From VRUE01 sp963824705 (GTDB lineage Bacteria > Actinomycetota > Thermoleophilia > Solirubrobacterales > 70-9): a DNA stretch of 64,000 nt. The stretch is taken from NCBI GenBank assembly GCA_963824705.1, contig CAWGQE010000003.1, positions 496,001 through 560,000 on the forward strand, in the 5' to 3' direction. Of this stretch, positions 1 to 10,346 are shown one piece after another; position 1 is the stretch's first letter; the number at the start of each line of letters is the position of its first letter. The position numbers and the translations under genes were made by a program. A model generated the notes under the pieces. It was given only the letters and a program-made list of their open reading frames with translations, did not search any database and was not told the DNA's origin.

Positions 1-743
1 GCAAGAACTGTGGCTCCGAGGTCAGTCCCTACGTCACGGAGTGCCCCTATTGCGGCGCGCGCCTGCGCAAGCGGGCGCCGAAGCTCGAGCGGCGCGGCGA
101 CGGGCTCGAGGCGAAGCCGCGCCGTGGCCCGGCCAGCCGGCTCTTCCGGATCAAACTGCGCTCCCGCGGTGCCGCTGAATCCCATCGGCCCTACGCGACG
201 CTGGCGGCGGTCCTCGGCTCCGCCATCCTGCTCCTGGTCGAGCAGGCGACCGGCGCCACGCTGGTGACCCTCGGCGGCTTGACGGTGCCGCTGCACGGCC
301 AGTGGTGGCGCTTCTTCACCGCCCCGTTCGTCTACGCCGACGTCGGCTATCTCTTCGTCGTCGCGATCGGGCTGGCGATCTTCGGGGTCGGGATCGAGCG
401 TCGGCTCGGCACTCCGGCAACCGCCGTCTTGCTGCTCGCCTGCGGCTCGCTGGGAATGCTGGCGGCCAGCGGCATCGCCAGTGCTCAGGGCGACATCGTC
501 GTCATCGCCGGCGGCAACGGGATGGCGCTGGGCGCTGTCGCGGCCTGGTTCGCGATCCGCCGTGCCGAGGCGCACCAGGCGATCGACCAGGACTACGACC
601 GGATCGGCGTCGCGGTCGCGGCCGCCGTGCTGCTCGCCCTGCCGATCTTCGAATCGACCGCGAGCGTCTTCGCCGGGTTGGTCGGTGGTGCCGTCGGTGG
701 CCTCGCCGGCCTCGCCGCGTCCGTGGTGCGACCGTCCGAATAG
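1..743 (+). CDS. Zinc-ribbon rhomboid-like membrane protein, 5' truncated by window edge
   Basis: The reading frame is open from the first bases of the window, so the true start lies outside. The visible N-terminus carries a zinc-ribbon piece (CGSE then CPYCG) and a basic linker. About five hydrophobic segments follow, in rhomboid order (PLHGQWWRFFTAPFVY is the typical loop after TM1). In active rhomboids the catalytic serine sits in a GxSG motif and a histidine in the last helix. Here the first reads GGNGMALG (Asn in the Ser position) and the last helix (LVGGAVGGLAG) has no His. The fold is recognisable but protease activity is unlikely. It may be a membrane adaptor or pseudoprotease. Confidence 0.8.
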   Translation, partial: KNCGSEVSPYVTECPYCGARLRKRAPKLERRGDGLEAKPRRGPASRLFRIKLRSRGAAESHRPYATLAAVLGSAILLLVEQATGATLVTLGGLTVPLHGQWWRFFTAPFVYADVGYLFVVAIGLAIFGVGIERRLGTPATAVLLLACGSLGMLAASGIASAQGDIVVIAGGNGMALGAVAAWFAIRRAEAHQAIDQDYDRIGVAVAAAVLLALPIFESTASVFAGLVGGAVGGLAGLAASVVRPSE

Positions 744-754
744 GCTCACCGGCA

Positions 755-1099
755 ATGGCTTCTGACGATGTCGATGCCAAGCGGCTCGAAGCCGCGATCG
801 AGCGCCTGGCCGAGGCGGACCGCTTTGCCGAGGCCGAGTTGATCGTCGCTCGCGCCGCGCCGCAGCTGCAACGGGTGCTGGGCGCCGCCCTCGCCGAGGG
901 CGGCTGGTTCGGCGAGTCGCACGAGAGCGAGTCCTTGAAGGCCGCCACCGTCCCCGACCCAGAGGAGCGGATCGCGACGGTGCGGACGCTGCTCGCCGAG
1001 GAGGCGAGGATGGGAATGATGGTTGGAGTTGCCGTCGGCTGGGCACTGAGAGAAGAGATGAGCGCGGGCGACGCCCCCGATCCCGAAGGAGAGAGCTGA
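755..1099 (+). CDS. Small hypothetical protein (114 aa)
   Basis: The ATG at 755 lies 11 nt after the rhomboid-like stop, and the next gene starts 2 nt downstream of its own stop, so the three genes look co-transcribed. The protein is acidic and largely helical (LEAAIERLAEADRFAEAELIVARAAPQLQ), with one weakly hydrophobic stretch near the end (MGMMVGVAVGWAL). There is no signal peptide and no motif I recognise. It is probably soluble or peripherally membrane-bound. Coding status is supported by spacing and codon use only. Confidence 0.6.
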   Translation: MASDDVDAKRLEAAIERLAEADRFAEAELIVARAAPQLQRVLGAALAEGGWFGESHESESLKAATVPDPEERIATVRTLLAEEARMGMMVGVAVGWALREEMSAGDAPDPEGES

Positions 1100-1101
1100 A
1101 G

Positions 1102-1815
1102 ATGGAGATCAAGTTCCACGGCCAGTCGTGCTTCGAGTTGAGCGAGGGGGACACGACCGTCCTGGTCGACCCGTTCCTCAAGCCCAACAATCCGGTGGCG
1201 GTCCACACCGCGGAGGAGGTCGAGCCGACCCACATCGCGATCAGCCACGGTCATGCCGACCACATCGCCGATGCGGTGCCGGTCGCCAAGCGGACCGGTG
1301 CCCACTGCGTCGCGATCGTCGAGCTCGCCAAGTGGCTCGAAGGGCAGGGCATCGAGGAGGTCAGCGACCCCAACTTCGGCGGCACGGTCGCGTTCGACTG
1401 GGGCTCCATCGCCCTCGTCCCGGCCTGGCACACGAACACGATCCCCGGCTCCGAAGAGTCCCCCTTCAGCGCCGAGCACGGGATCGCGATCGGCCCGGCG
1501 GCCGGCCTCGTGATCGAGCTCGGCGGGACGACGGTCTACCACGCTGGCGACACCTGCCTCTTCAGCGACATGAAGCTGATCGCCGCGCGCCGCGACATCG
1601 ACGTGGCGCTGCTGCCGATCGGCGGGCACTACACGATGGACCGCCACGACGCGGTCACCGCCGCTGAATTCGTCGCTGCGGGCACGGTGATCCCGATGCA
1701 CTACGACACCTTCCCGGCAATCGCGACCGACAGCGACGCCTTCAAGTCCGACGTCGAGTCGAAGACCTCCTCGCGGGTCGTCCTGCTGAAGCCGGGGGAG
1801 ACCCATACGGTCTGA
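1102..1815 (+). CDS. UPF0173 family metal-dependent hydrolase
   Basis: A 237-aa metallo-beta-lactamase-fold protein. The metal-binding motif HGHADH lies near residue 50, a further metal-binding aspartate in YHAGDT near residue 152, and a late histidine in IPMHYDT near residue 200. Length and motif spacing fit the UPF0173 group, annotated as L-ascorbate-6-phosphate lactonase-like hydrolases whose physiological substrate is usually unknown. It is cytoplasmic, with no signal peptide. It follows the small gene at 755 by 2 nt. Downstream, a near-perfect inverted repeat (gcggtcgagctttga / tcaaagctcgaccgc, about 1818-1860) could serve as a terminator. Confidence 0.88.
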   Translation: MEIKFHGQSCFELSEGDTTVLVDPFLKPNNPVAVHTAEEVEPTHIAISHGHADHIADAVPVAKRTGAHCVAIVELAKWLEGQGIEEVSDPNFGGTVAFDWGSIALVPAWHTNTIPGSEESPFSAEHGIAIGPAAGLVIELGGTTVYHAGDTCLFSDMKLIAARRDIDVALLPIGGHYTMDRHDAVTAAEFVAAGTVIPMHYDTFPAIATDSDAFKSDVESKTSSRVVLLKPGETHTV

Positions 1816-1929
1816 GCGCGGTCGAGCTTTGAACCGCCAGGCGACTCAAAGCTCGACCGCAAATATTGGCTAGCTGGCCAGTTCTGCGCTAGTCTCGCTC
1901 GACCGCCGCAGTCGAGCCGAGGAGAGACG

Positions 1930-2850
1930 ATGGAGGCCAAAGAGGCAACCGGAACCCAGTCGCGGACCGATCGAGCCGACTTCCAGGCGACGGCCGATCC
2001 GGCGCTCAACGAGGCCGCCGACCGCACGGCCGACATCAAGCTGCTCGACTACGAGGAGCTGTACTCGCTTTGGGAGCGCCAGCAGTGGCAGACCCAGGAG
2101 CTCGACTTCAGCCAGGACAGAGAAGACTGGGCCGGGTTCCCGGAGGAAGAACGCTTCCAGCGCATGTACGGGCTCTCCTCCTTCTTCATCGGCGAGCAGA
2201 AAGTCGCCGAGGAGCTTGGCCCGATCATGCGTGCCGCGCCGACCGAGGACCAGAAAATCTTCCTCTGCACGCAGATCGCCGACGAGGCTCGCCACGTCCG
2301 CTTCTTCGAGCGCTTCTATCGCGAGGTCGGCGTGCTCGAGTCCGACGGGCTGACGGAGATGCTGGCGGAGACCTCAGAGCACCTCAACGACAACTTCGGC
2401 GTGCTCTTCGACGAGATGCTGAAGAAGCGCACTGACCGCCTCTCGGCCGAGCCCGAGGACACCGAGGCCTTGGTCGAGGCGATCACCCTCTACCACATGG
2501 TGATCGAGGGAATGCTGGCCCTCACCGGCCAGCACTTCATCATGGACTTCAACGAACGCGAAGGGACTCTGCCAGGCTTCGTCGAGGGCTTCCAGAGCGT
2601 CGCCCGCGACGAGCACCGCCACGTTGCCTTCGGCTCGGTCTTCCTGCGCGAGAAGGCTCACGAGGACGACCGCTACAAGCAGGCGATCCAACGCACGCTG
2701 GAGGAGTCGCTGCCAGCCGCCCAGGGCGTTCTATCGCCACCGTGGGCACCGGACGACGAGGACTACGAGCTGTTCGGCTTCTCGATCGCGGACACCCAGG
2801 CGTTCGCTGCGAAGTGCCTGATGCGCCGGCTGAAAGTGATCGGCCTCTAA
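1930..2850 (+). CDS. R2-like ligand-binding oxidase (R2lox-like), ribonucleotide reductase beta-subunit superfamily
   Basis: A 306-aa ferritin-like protein with the R2 metal-ligand pattern in order: Glu in GEQKVAEEL (near 97), DEARH (near 121), Glu in VIEGML and DEHRH (near 224). The length is close to mycobacterial R2lox rather than the class I RNR R2, and no RNR large subunit lies nearby. R2lox proteins carry a Mn/Fe site and bind a long-chain fatty acid; the substrate is not established. The ATG at 1930 follows gaggagagacg, a good ribosome-binding site. It is convergent with the sigma-fusion gene ending 3 nt away. It could also be annotated simply as RNR beta-like. Confidence 0.8.
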   Translation: MEAKEATGTQSRTDRADFQATADPALNEAADRTADIKLLDYEELYSLWERQQWQTQELDFSQDREDWAGFPEEERFQRMYGLSSFFIGEQKVAEELGPIMRAAPTEDQKIFLCTQIADEARHVRFFERFYREVGVLESDGLTEMLAETSEHLNDNFGVLFDEMLKKRTDRLSAEPEDTEALVEAITLYHMVIEGMLALTGQHFIMDFNEREGTLPGFVEGFQSVARDEHRHVAFGSVFLREKAHEDDRYKQAIQRTLEESLPAAQGVLSPPWAPDDEDYELFGFSIADTQAFAAKCLMRRLKVIGL

Positions 2851-2853
2851 GCG

Positions 2854-4401
2854 TCAGCCGGCTTCGGCGCTGCTGCCCGACGGCGGAGGCGATTCGGCCG
2901 GGGGTTCGCTCGGGGGCGGTTCGCTGGGTGGAGCCGATTCCGCAGGCGGGGTTTCGGCGGCCGGCGGGCTTTCGGCGGGTGCGGCCGGCGGGGTCGAGCC
3001 GCCTACGGTGACGACGACGGTTTCCCCTCCGCTCGGGGCTCCGGCGGTGCTGGTCGGCGATTTCGCTCCGGTCACGTTCGGCACGGTGGTTTTCGCCTGG
3101 ACGATCGTTTCGTCGGCGACCTCGGTCGTGTTCGACTGACCGGCAGCCTCGGGGTCGGATGCGGTTTCGACCGCGCTCGGCGCGGAATCGGCGGGGACCG
3201 CCGCAGGCTCCGGCGCCGGGGTCACGGCCTCATCGACCGGCTGTGGCTTGGGCTGAGGTGCTGCTACCTGGCGCTGGGACAGCGAGAGCGGGCTGTGGTG
3301 CACCAACGAGATCTTGGCGGGCGCACTGCTCTTCGGCACCGGATTCGTGTTGACGTTCTGGTTGACCTCGACCGCGCCGGCGGTGAGGACCGCGGCGGTG
3401 ACGACGCCGGCGACGGCCTTGGTGCCGATCGCGCCTCCAACCGCGCCGAGCCCGCCGGCCGCGCCGCTGCCGCTGAGCGCCGCGCCGACGCTGCTGACAG
3501 CGCCTGCGCTGGTCGCCGCGGCGGTTGCGCTAGCGCCGGCACCCGCTCCGGTGCCCGCCGCTCCGGCGGACGCCCCACCGGAGGCACCGCCAAAGCCGAG
3601 CTTGGAAAGGATGAGGCTCTTGAACGCGACCAGGGCCCCAACAGGGAACAGCGCCGCCATCACCTTGTCGTTGGAGCGGACCTGGGAGCGGAAGTCGGCG
3701 CATTCGTCGCAGTCGCGCACGTGGCGCCGCACCGGTCCCGAGACCTTGCGCAGGCCCTCGGAAGCCTCGGCCAACTCCAGGCGAACCTCGCCGCAGGTCA
3801 GCTGGCGGGCCTGGCTCGCCTCGGCGAGAGAGATCCGCGCCCGCACCAGCAAAGACTTGACCGAGGGTACGCTGGTCTCCATCGCAGCGGCAATTTCCTC
3901 GTAGGACATTGCATCCATCTCGCGCAGCAACAGCGCCGATCGCTGCGTCTCCGGCAGCTTGCCGACATCGTTGAGCAGCTGGCGGAACTCCTCGCGGTTG
4001 CTGACCTTCTCGGCGGTCGTGGCGGCCTCGACGACGGGCACCATGTCCATCGATTCCTGCGCGTCCGCGGTCGGCTTGCGCAGGTGGTTGAGGCTACGGT
4101 TGCGGGCGATCCGGTAGAGCCACGGGCGCAAGTTGATCTCGCGCTCGTCGGCGAGCATCGCCCGGTAAGCGTTGACGAAGACCTCCTGGAGCACATCTTC
4201 GGCGTCCTCGGTGGAGCCGAGCATCTGCCTGCAGAAGCCGAGCAGGCGGCCCTGGTAGCGATCGACGATCGTCTCGAAGGCCCCGGTGTTGCCACTGCGG
4301 GCCATCGCGATCAGCTTCGCGTCCCCCTGTAGCTTGAGCAGAGGGGAGCGGCGGGCGAGAAGTCCGCGCTGACTGGCGTGGGTTAGAGCCGATGCCTCCA
4401 A
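2854..4401 (-). CDS. ECF-type sigma factor fused to a zinc-finger, membrane segment and Pro-rich tail
   Basis: A 515-aa protein. Residues about 35-105 are sigma region 2 (EDVLQEVFVNAYRAM) and about 145-198 region 4 (YEEIAAAMETSVPSVKSLL). Residues 227-234 form an H-x3-C-x2-C motif (HVRDCDEC), as in zinc-binding anti-sigma domains. A Gly/Ala-rich stretch, one hydrophobic helix (about 326-344) and a Pro/Glu/Ser-rich 160-residue tail follow. The predicted layout puts the sigma domains in the cytoplasm, one TM helix, and the tail outside. Sigma and its own anti-sigma-like tether in one chain implies release by proteolysis or conformational change (inference). The start at 4401 precedes LTHASQRG; a later start is possible. 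Confidence 0.85.
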   Translation of the reverse strand: MEASALTHASQRGLLARRSPLLKLQGDAKLIAMARSGNTGAFETIVDRYQGRLLGFCRQMLGSTEDAEDVLQEVFVNAYRAMLADEREINLRPWLYRIARNRSLNHLRKPTADAQESMDMVPVVEAATTAEKVSNREEFRQLLNDVGKLPETQRSALLLREMDAMSYEEIAAAMETSVPSVKSLLVRARISLAEASQARQLTCGEVRLELAEASEGLRKVSGPVRRHVRDCDECADFRSQVRSNDKVMAALFPVGALVAFKSLILSKLGFGGASGGASAGAAGTGAGAGASATAAATSAGAVSSVGAALSGSGAAGGLGAVGGAIGTKAVAGVVTAAVLTAGAVEVNQNVNTNPVPKSSAPAKISLVHHSPLSLSQRQVAAPQPKPQPVDEAVTPAPEPAAVPADSAPSAVETASDPEAAGQSNTTEVADETIVQAKTTVPNVTGAKSPTSTAGAPSGGETVVVTVGGSTPPAAPAESPPAAETPPAESAPPSEPPPSEPPAESPPPSGSSAEAG

Positions 4402-4539
4402 GTTTCACTCTCCAGGGAAGGCGTTGCGAATGGGACTGTCTTCGTCAATAGGGACACCGTAGCAACGAGATAGTTGCGGTCCGTACAAATCTTTACCCGG
4501 GATTTAGACGCCCGGAAACAGGTGGATACCATCGAGGGC

Positions 4540-4625
4540 GCCCGGGTGGCGAAACTGGCAAAAGCGGCGCACTTAAAATGCGCTGCCCCTTTGGGGGCTT
4601 GCGGGTTCGAGTCCCGCCCCGGGCA
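4540..4625 (+). tRNA. tRNA-Leu (anticodon TAA)
   Basis: An 86-nt class II tRNA. The acceptor stem gcccggg (4540-4546) pairs with cccgggc (4618-4624), with discriminator A at 4625. The anticodon stem gcgca/tgcgc encloses cttaaaa, giving anticodon TAA. A long variable arm (gcccctttgggggc) and the T-arm gcggg-ttcgagt-cccgc follow. The long variable arm and anticodon agree on leucine. CCA is not encoded. The next gene starts 17 nt downstream. Confidence 0.95.
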
Positions 4626-4641
4626 CTAGACTCCGGCGCTC

Positions 4642-6252
4642 ATGGAGCACGGGGGGCGGCTGGTTGCGAAGGCATTGAAGTCGAGAGGCGTTACGCATCT
4701 CTTCACGCTTTCCGGCGGGCACCTGTTCTCCATATACGACGGCTGCAAAGCCGAGGGAATCGAGATCGTCGACGTGCGGCACGAGCAGTCGGCGGTGTTT
4801 GCGGCTGAGGGCTTCGCCAAGGCGACGCGGCGGGTCGGGGTGGCGGCGTTGACCGCCGGTCCGGGAGTGACCAACGGCATCAGCGCGATCGCTGGCGCGC
4901 AGGCCAACTGTTCGCCTGTCTGCGTGCTGGGTGGGCGGGCGCCGGAGATGCGCTGGGGATCGGGCTCGCTACAGGAGATCGATCACCTGCCTTTCGTCTT
5001 GCCGCTGGTCAAGTCGGCGGAGACGGTCAAGGAGACGGGCGCGATCGGGGCGCGGAGCGCCGCAGCGCTCGACCTCGCGCTCAGCGCGCCGTTCGGGCCG
5101 ACCTTCGTCGACTATCCGCTCGACGTCGTCTTCAGCGAGGCCGAGGAGGAGATCGCGGATCCCGAGGGCGCCAGGGTTCAGCCGGCTGTCGGAGTCGAGG
5201 AGGCGGCGGCCCTGCTGGCAGACGCCGAGCGACCGGCGATCATGGCCGGCAGCGGCCTCTACTGGGGCCGCGGCGAGGTCGAGCTGCGTGCTCTCGCTGA
5301 GGCGCTCGGCATCCCGGTCTTCCTCAACGGGCTCGGCCGCGGTTGCCTCGCCGCCGATCACGAGCTGGCCTTCAGCCGGGCGCGGGGTGCCGGGTTGAAG
5401 GGGGCCGACGTTGCGCTGGTTGTCGGTGTGCCGATCGACTTCAGACTTGGTTTCGGCGGCAGTTTCGGCGAGGAGACGAAGCTGATCCGCCTTGACGCCG
5501 CTCCCAACGCGCTCACGGCCAACCGTGCGCCCGAGGTCGACCTGGTCGGCGACGTCGCCGCGACGCTGGCGGCGATCCGCGAGTCGGTCTCGGCTGAGCG
5601 GGGGCGCACCGATGGCTGGCTCGAGCAGCTGCGCGGGGTCGAGGCCGAGAAGCGGGCGGCCGAGCAGGAGGAGTTGAACGACGGCCGCTCCCCCTTGCAC
5701 CCGGTTCGCGTCTACAAGGAGCTGGGGGAAGTTCTCGACCGCGACGCGATCGTGATCGGCGACGGCGGCGACTTCGTCTCCTACGCGGGTCGCTTCATCG
5801 AGACTTTCGAGCCGGGTTGCTGGATGGACCCAGGCCCGTTCGGTTGCCTTGGTGCCGGGCCCGGCCAGGCGATCGGCGCGAAGCTCGCTCACCCCGAGCA
5901 GCAGGTCTGTCTGCTGCTCGGCGACGGAGCCTTCGGCTTCGCGGGCATGGAGTTCGACACTTTGGCGCGTCACGGCCTCCCTGTGGTCGGCGTGATGGGC
6001 AACAACGGCATCTGGGCGCTCGAGCATCATCCGATGAAATTCCTCTATGGCTACTCGGTTGCGGCCGAGCTGCGTCCGGAGACGCCCTACGAGAAAGTGG
6101 TCGAAGCACTGGGTTGCGATGGGGTTCTCGTCAGCGATCCCAGGCAGCTGCGGCCCGCGCTGGAGCGTGCCTTCGAGTCGGGCCGACCGACCTTGGTCAA
6201 CGTCCTTACCGACCCCGAGGTCGTCTACCCGCGCAAGTCGAATTTGGCTTGA
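4642..6252 (+). CDS. Thiamine-diphosphate enzyme, acetolactate synthase large-subunit-like
   Basis: 536 aa with the three-domain ThDP layout. The N-terminal PYR domain has RHEQSAVFAAEGFAKA, with the catalytic Glu near residue 52. A central Rossmann domain spans about 190-330. The C-terminal PP domain has the GDGAFGF...GNN ThDP-Mg motif near residues 432-458. It is shorter than typical biosynthetic IlvB, and no small subunit (ilvN) lies adjacent, so it may be a catabolic or specialised ThDP lyase (oxalyl-CoA decarboxylase/2-hydroxyacyl-CoA lyase-like) rather than the valine-pathway enzyme. The ATG at 4642 was chosen because MEHGGRLVAKALKSRGV is the conventional N-terminus. Confidence 0.85.
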   Translation: MEHGGRLVAKALKSRGVTHLFTLSGGHLFSIYDGCKAEGIEIVDVRHEQSAVFAAEGFAKATRRVGVAALTAGPGVTNGISAIAGAQANCSPVCVLGGRAPEMRWGSGSLQEIDHLPFVLPLVKSAETVKETGAIGARSAAALDLALSAPFGPTFVDYPLDVVFSEAEEEIADPEGARVQPAVGVEEAAALLADAERPAIMAGSGLYWGRGEVELRALAEALGIPVFLNGLGRGCLAADHELAFSRARGAGLKGADVALVVGVPIDFRLGFGGSFGEETKLIRLDAAPNALTANRAPEVDLVGDVAATLAAIRESVSAERGRTDGWLEQLRGVEAEKRAAEQEELNDGRSPLHPVRVYKELGEVLDRDAIVIGDGGDFVSYAGRFIETFEPGCWMDPGPFGCLGAGPGQAIGAKLAHPEQQVCLLLGDGAFGFAGMEFDTLARHGLPVVGVMGNNGIWALEHHPMKFLYGYSVAAELRPETPYEKVVEALGCDGVLVSDPRQLRPALERAFESGRPTLVNVLTDPEVVYPRKSNLA

Positions 6253-6672
6253 GAAAGCCAAAAGTTGGCTGGCTGGCCAGATTGGCCAGATGCCCCCAAA
6301 CGAGAATCGGCCGCCATCGCTGGCGGCCGATTCAGGTTGGTCCCTCAGGACGGGCAGGGGTACGTCTTCAGGGACCAGTTCTTTATTCGATGGGCCCAGA
6401 CGGCGGGAGGCGCCATGATGCGGCAATCGCCTGAACCCTATGACCGGGTCAGCAGTGGAGACTCTCGTCCTCATCTCCTTCCCCGATGTGGCGAGTATGC
6501 GCTCGCCTATCCGAAATGTCTAGGTGCTGGGTTTGCTCCTACTGATAACTGGGTAGGCAAACTCTACCAAGTTTTGGGGGTTAGGCCGCCACGTTTACCC
6601 AACTGGACGGGTCCCGAAAACTCGCATGTACACCGGGTCCCACGAGTTTTACCCACGGCCGTTCATCTGAAG
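6253..6672. other. 420-nt non-coding gap with several stem-loops
   Basis: No convincing gene. Besides the hairpin at 6304-6333, an imperfect stem pairs tggtccct (about 6339) with agggacca (about 6370). The short open frames here lack family resemblance. Both flanking genes read toward this gap. Confidence 0.6.
6304..6333 (+). terminator. Strong stem-loop after the ThDP enzyme
   Basis: The arm gaatcggccgcca (6304-6316) is perfectly complementary to tggcggccgattc (6321-6333) across a TCGC loop. This 13-bp hairpin lies about 50 nt after the stop at 6252. It has no T-tract, so it is a terminator-like or RNA-stabilising structure rather than a classic intrinsic terminator. Confidence 0.6.
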
Positions 6673-7605
6673 CTAATCTTGCCGTGAGGCGGTTTCGAGT
6701 GCCGTCCCGTAGAGGATGTCGTGCTCGGAGGCCTGAATCCGATCGAGGCCGAAGGCGCGCATCGCCTCGATCAGGATCACGCAGCCGGCGATGATCGTCG
6801 GCGCCCGGTCGGGATGGAGGCCCGGGATCATGGCTCGCTCGGCAAGGGGTGCTGAGGCGAAGCGCGAGAGCAGGCGTTGGATCGTGGCCAGGGAGAGGAC
6901 GTGTCCGTGGACGCGAGCCGGGTCGTAGGGCTCAAGCCCGAGCTCTACCGCGGACAGCGAGGTGGGGGTACCGGCGACGGCGATGCCGGCGGAGGCACGA
7001 GTGTTGAGGTCATCAGCGAGGGCGTCCGCGATCAGTGTCTGAACGTCGCCGGCGAGTTCCTCGAGCTCGACCGCCGTGGGTGGGTCGCTGGCGATGTGGC
7101 GCTCGGTATGGCGTACGACGCCGGCCTGAAGCGAGGTATGGAAGGCGGTCTCGGTGCCGGTGCCGACGATCATCTCGGTAGAGCCGCCGCCGATGTCGAT
7201 AACCAGCGTCGGAACCGACGGGGTCTGCTCAGCGGTGGCGCCGCGGTAGGTGAGGCGGGCCTCTTCCTCGCCGTCGAGGATACGGGCCGAGAGCACGAAG
7301 CGCTCGCGCAGCTCGGCGACGAAGGCGTCGCCGTTGGAGGCGTCGCGTACGGCGCTGGTAGCGATCGCGGCGACCCGCTCAGTGCCCGACTCACGGCAGA
7401 TCTCGACGTAGTCGGCGATCGCCGCGCAGGCAGCCTCGATCGCCTCATCGGCCAGCTGCCCGGAGAGGTCGACACCACGTCCGAGCCGGGTCACGCGACT
7501 CTGCCGCTCGAGCACCGAGACGCCATCGTCGACGTCGGCAATGAGCAGCCGCGTCGAGTTGCTGCCGACATCGATCACCGCGACCCGTTGAGAATTCTCA
7601 GCCAT
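6673..7605 (-). CDS. Ppx/GppA family exopolyphosphatase
   Basis: 310 aa from the ATG at 7605 (MAENSQRVAVIDVGSNSTRLLI). The ATP-grasp-like actin-fold signatures are clear: DVGSNSTRLL (phosphate-1 loop) at the N-terminus, TSAVRDASN near 95, and DIGGGSTEMI near 134, which are the hallmarks of Ppx/GppA. It hydrolyses polyphosphate and/or pppGpp, in the cytoplasm. At 310 aa it is the short actinobacterial form, without the C-terminal HD domain of E. coli Ppx. An extension to 7635 is open but adds atypical residues. A PPK2-type kinase is encoded at 50.9 kb, so both halves of polyphosphate turnover are in the window. Confidence 0.9.
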   Translation of the reverse strand: MAENSQRVAVIDVGSNSTRLLIADVDDGVSVLERQSRVTRLGRGVDLSGQLADEAIEAACAAIADYVEICRESGTERVAAIATSAVRDASNGDAFVAELRERFVLSARILDGEEEARLTYRGATAEQTPSVPTLVIDIGGGSTEMIVGTGTETAFHTSLQAGVVRHTERHIASDPPTAVELEELAGDVQTLIADALADDLNTRASAGIAVAGTPTSLSAVELGLEPYDPARVHGHVLSLATIQRLLSRFASAPLAERAMIPGLHPDRAPTIIAGCVILIEAMRAFGLDRIQASEHDILYGTALETASRQD

Positions 7606-7734
7606 GTGGGCCGGGCACTCTAAAGAGCGCCGCACCTGGCCTCCATCTCGCCGACAATCTCACGCAAGCGCCAATGCGATCCCGCCGGCGGTTCTAGGCC
7701 TGTCGCCCGACCATTGCTAGCATGGACAAACCGC

Positions 7735-9464
<1,730 letters not shown>

Positions 9465-9465
<1 letters not shown>

Positions 9466-10064
9466 CAGGCGCTCCTTTCCAGCGCTCGCTCGATGAACTT
9501 GCGGACCCGCTCCGATCGTGACGAGGCTGCCGTGCGGAGGCGGCGGGGCGTCGTCAGGCCGCGGTCGAGGGCCTGGTGGACGGCCATCTCGATCTGCTCG
9601 GGCTGGGCGCCCGCGTCGAGCGAATCGACGATCGAGCGCTCCGGATTGGTCACCGGCAGCCCGGCGATGCTCTGGACTTCTCTCTTCGTCGCCGGCCGGA
9701 AAGCGGTGTGGAGCCTCACGCCCTCCCGCAGCCTGATGCCGCGCTCCGAGCGCGGCACGGTGAGATGGACGGCGTTCGGGATCACGTCGGAGAGGTCGTG
9801 CAGCTCCAAGGCGCTCTCGTGGGAGACGACCGCGCCTGAATCACGGAGTGGCAGCCAGCCGATCATCACGTGCTCGTGCGGGCTGGAAGGGAAGTGGCGC
9901 AGTCGGTAGAGGCCGCGGCGAATGTGCAGGTAGCGGCCTCCAGGCCGGGCATGGTGGCGCAGCGTGCTGCGGTCCATGCCGGCGGCGATCGCCTGGGGAG
10001 CGGTGAAGTAGCCAGCTTGGGCCTCCGCGTTTGCGTAGATCGCATCATGGTCAACGCCCGACAA
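9465..10064 (-). CDS. AbiEi-type antitoxin/transcriptional regulator domain protein
   Basis: 199 aa. The N-terminal winged-helix segment (AGYFTAPQAIAAGMDRSTLRHHARPGGRYLHIRRGLYRL would continue the pattern; key pieces are YFTAPQAIAAG, RSTLRHH and RRGLYRL) matches the AbiEi antitoxin domain that opens many actinobacterial regulators. The C-terminal part (SHESALELHDL, LPVTNPERSIVDSL) is the usual DUF559-like or AbiEi_4 body. No AbiEii nucleotidyltransferase toxin follows, so it is an orphan. It is translationally coupled to the integrase by a 1-nt overlap and may control it. Confidence 0.75.
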
Positions 10065-10094
10065 GTCAAGGATTCTATCATCCGAATCGCTGAC

Positions 10095-10346
10095 TCAATC
10101 TGGATGCCTCCGCTTGTAGGCGATCAGCAGATCGAGGATCGCCTTGGCTTGCTCGCGGCGGAGCTGTTCGTCCAGCGCCGAGCCGGGCTCGGGCGACTCG
10201 ATTTCGAACACTGGCTCGAGGTCCTCGATCGGGCACTGTCTTGGAGCTGAAGCCCCTGCTCTATGAATGCGAACAGATTTGCTCTCCCTTATAGAGCGGC
10301 ACTCGCCCTCCTTGCCGTGGTCCCGTTTACGCGTCGGAATCACCAC
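10095..10346 (-). CDS. Small hypothetical protein
   Basis: Up to 83 aa. The start at 10346 overlaps the preceding gene's end by 20 nt. It has a basic N-terminus and an acidic middle (EDLEPVFEIESPEPGSALDEQLRREQ), then a helix that ends the chain (AKAILDLLIAYKRRHPD). No family is recognised. The helical tail resembles short accessory proteins of mobile elements, but this is only an impression. A downstream start is possible. Coding status rests on its place in a tight operon. Confidence 0.45.
   Translation of the reverse strand: MVIPTRKRDHGKEGECRSIRESKSVRIHRAGASAPRQCPIEDLEPVFEIESPEPGSALDEQLRREQAKAILDLLIAYKRRHPD

Noticed and set aside
4969..6474. Long open frame antisense to the ThDP enzyme
   Set aside because: High GC gives long antisense frames; composition is Arg/Leu/Asp-skewed, it has no family motif and the sense gene is certain.
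6265..6687. Possible 140-aa gene in the ThDP-Ppx gap
   Set aside because: It runs through a strong hairpin, ends inside Ppx and shows no recognisable protein features.
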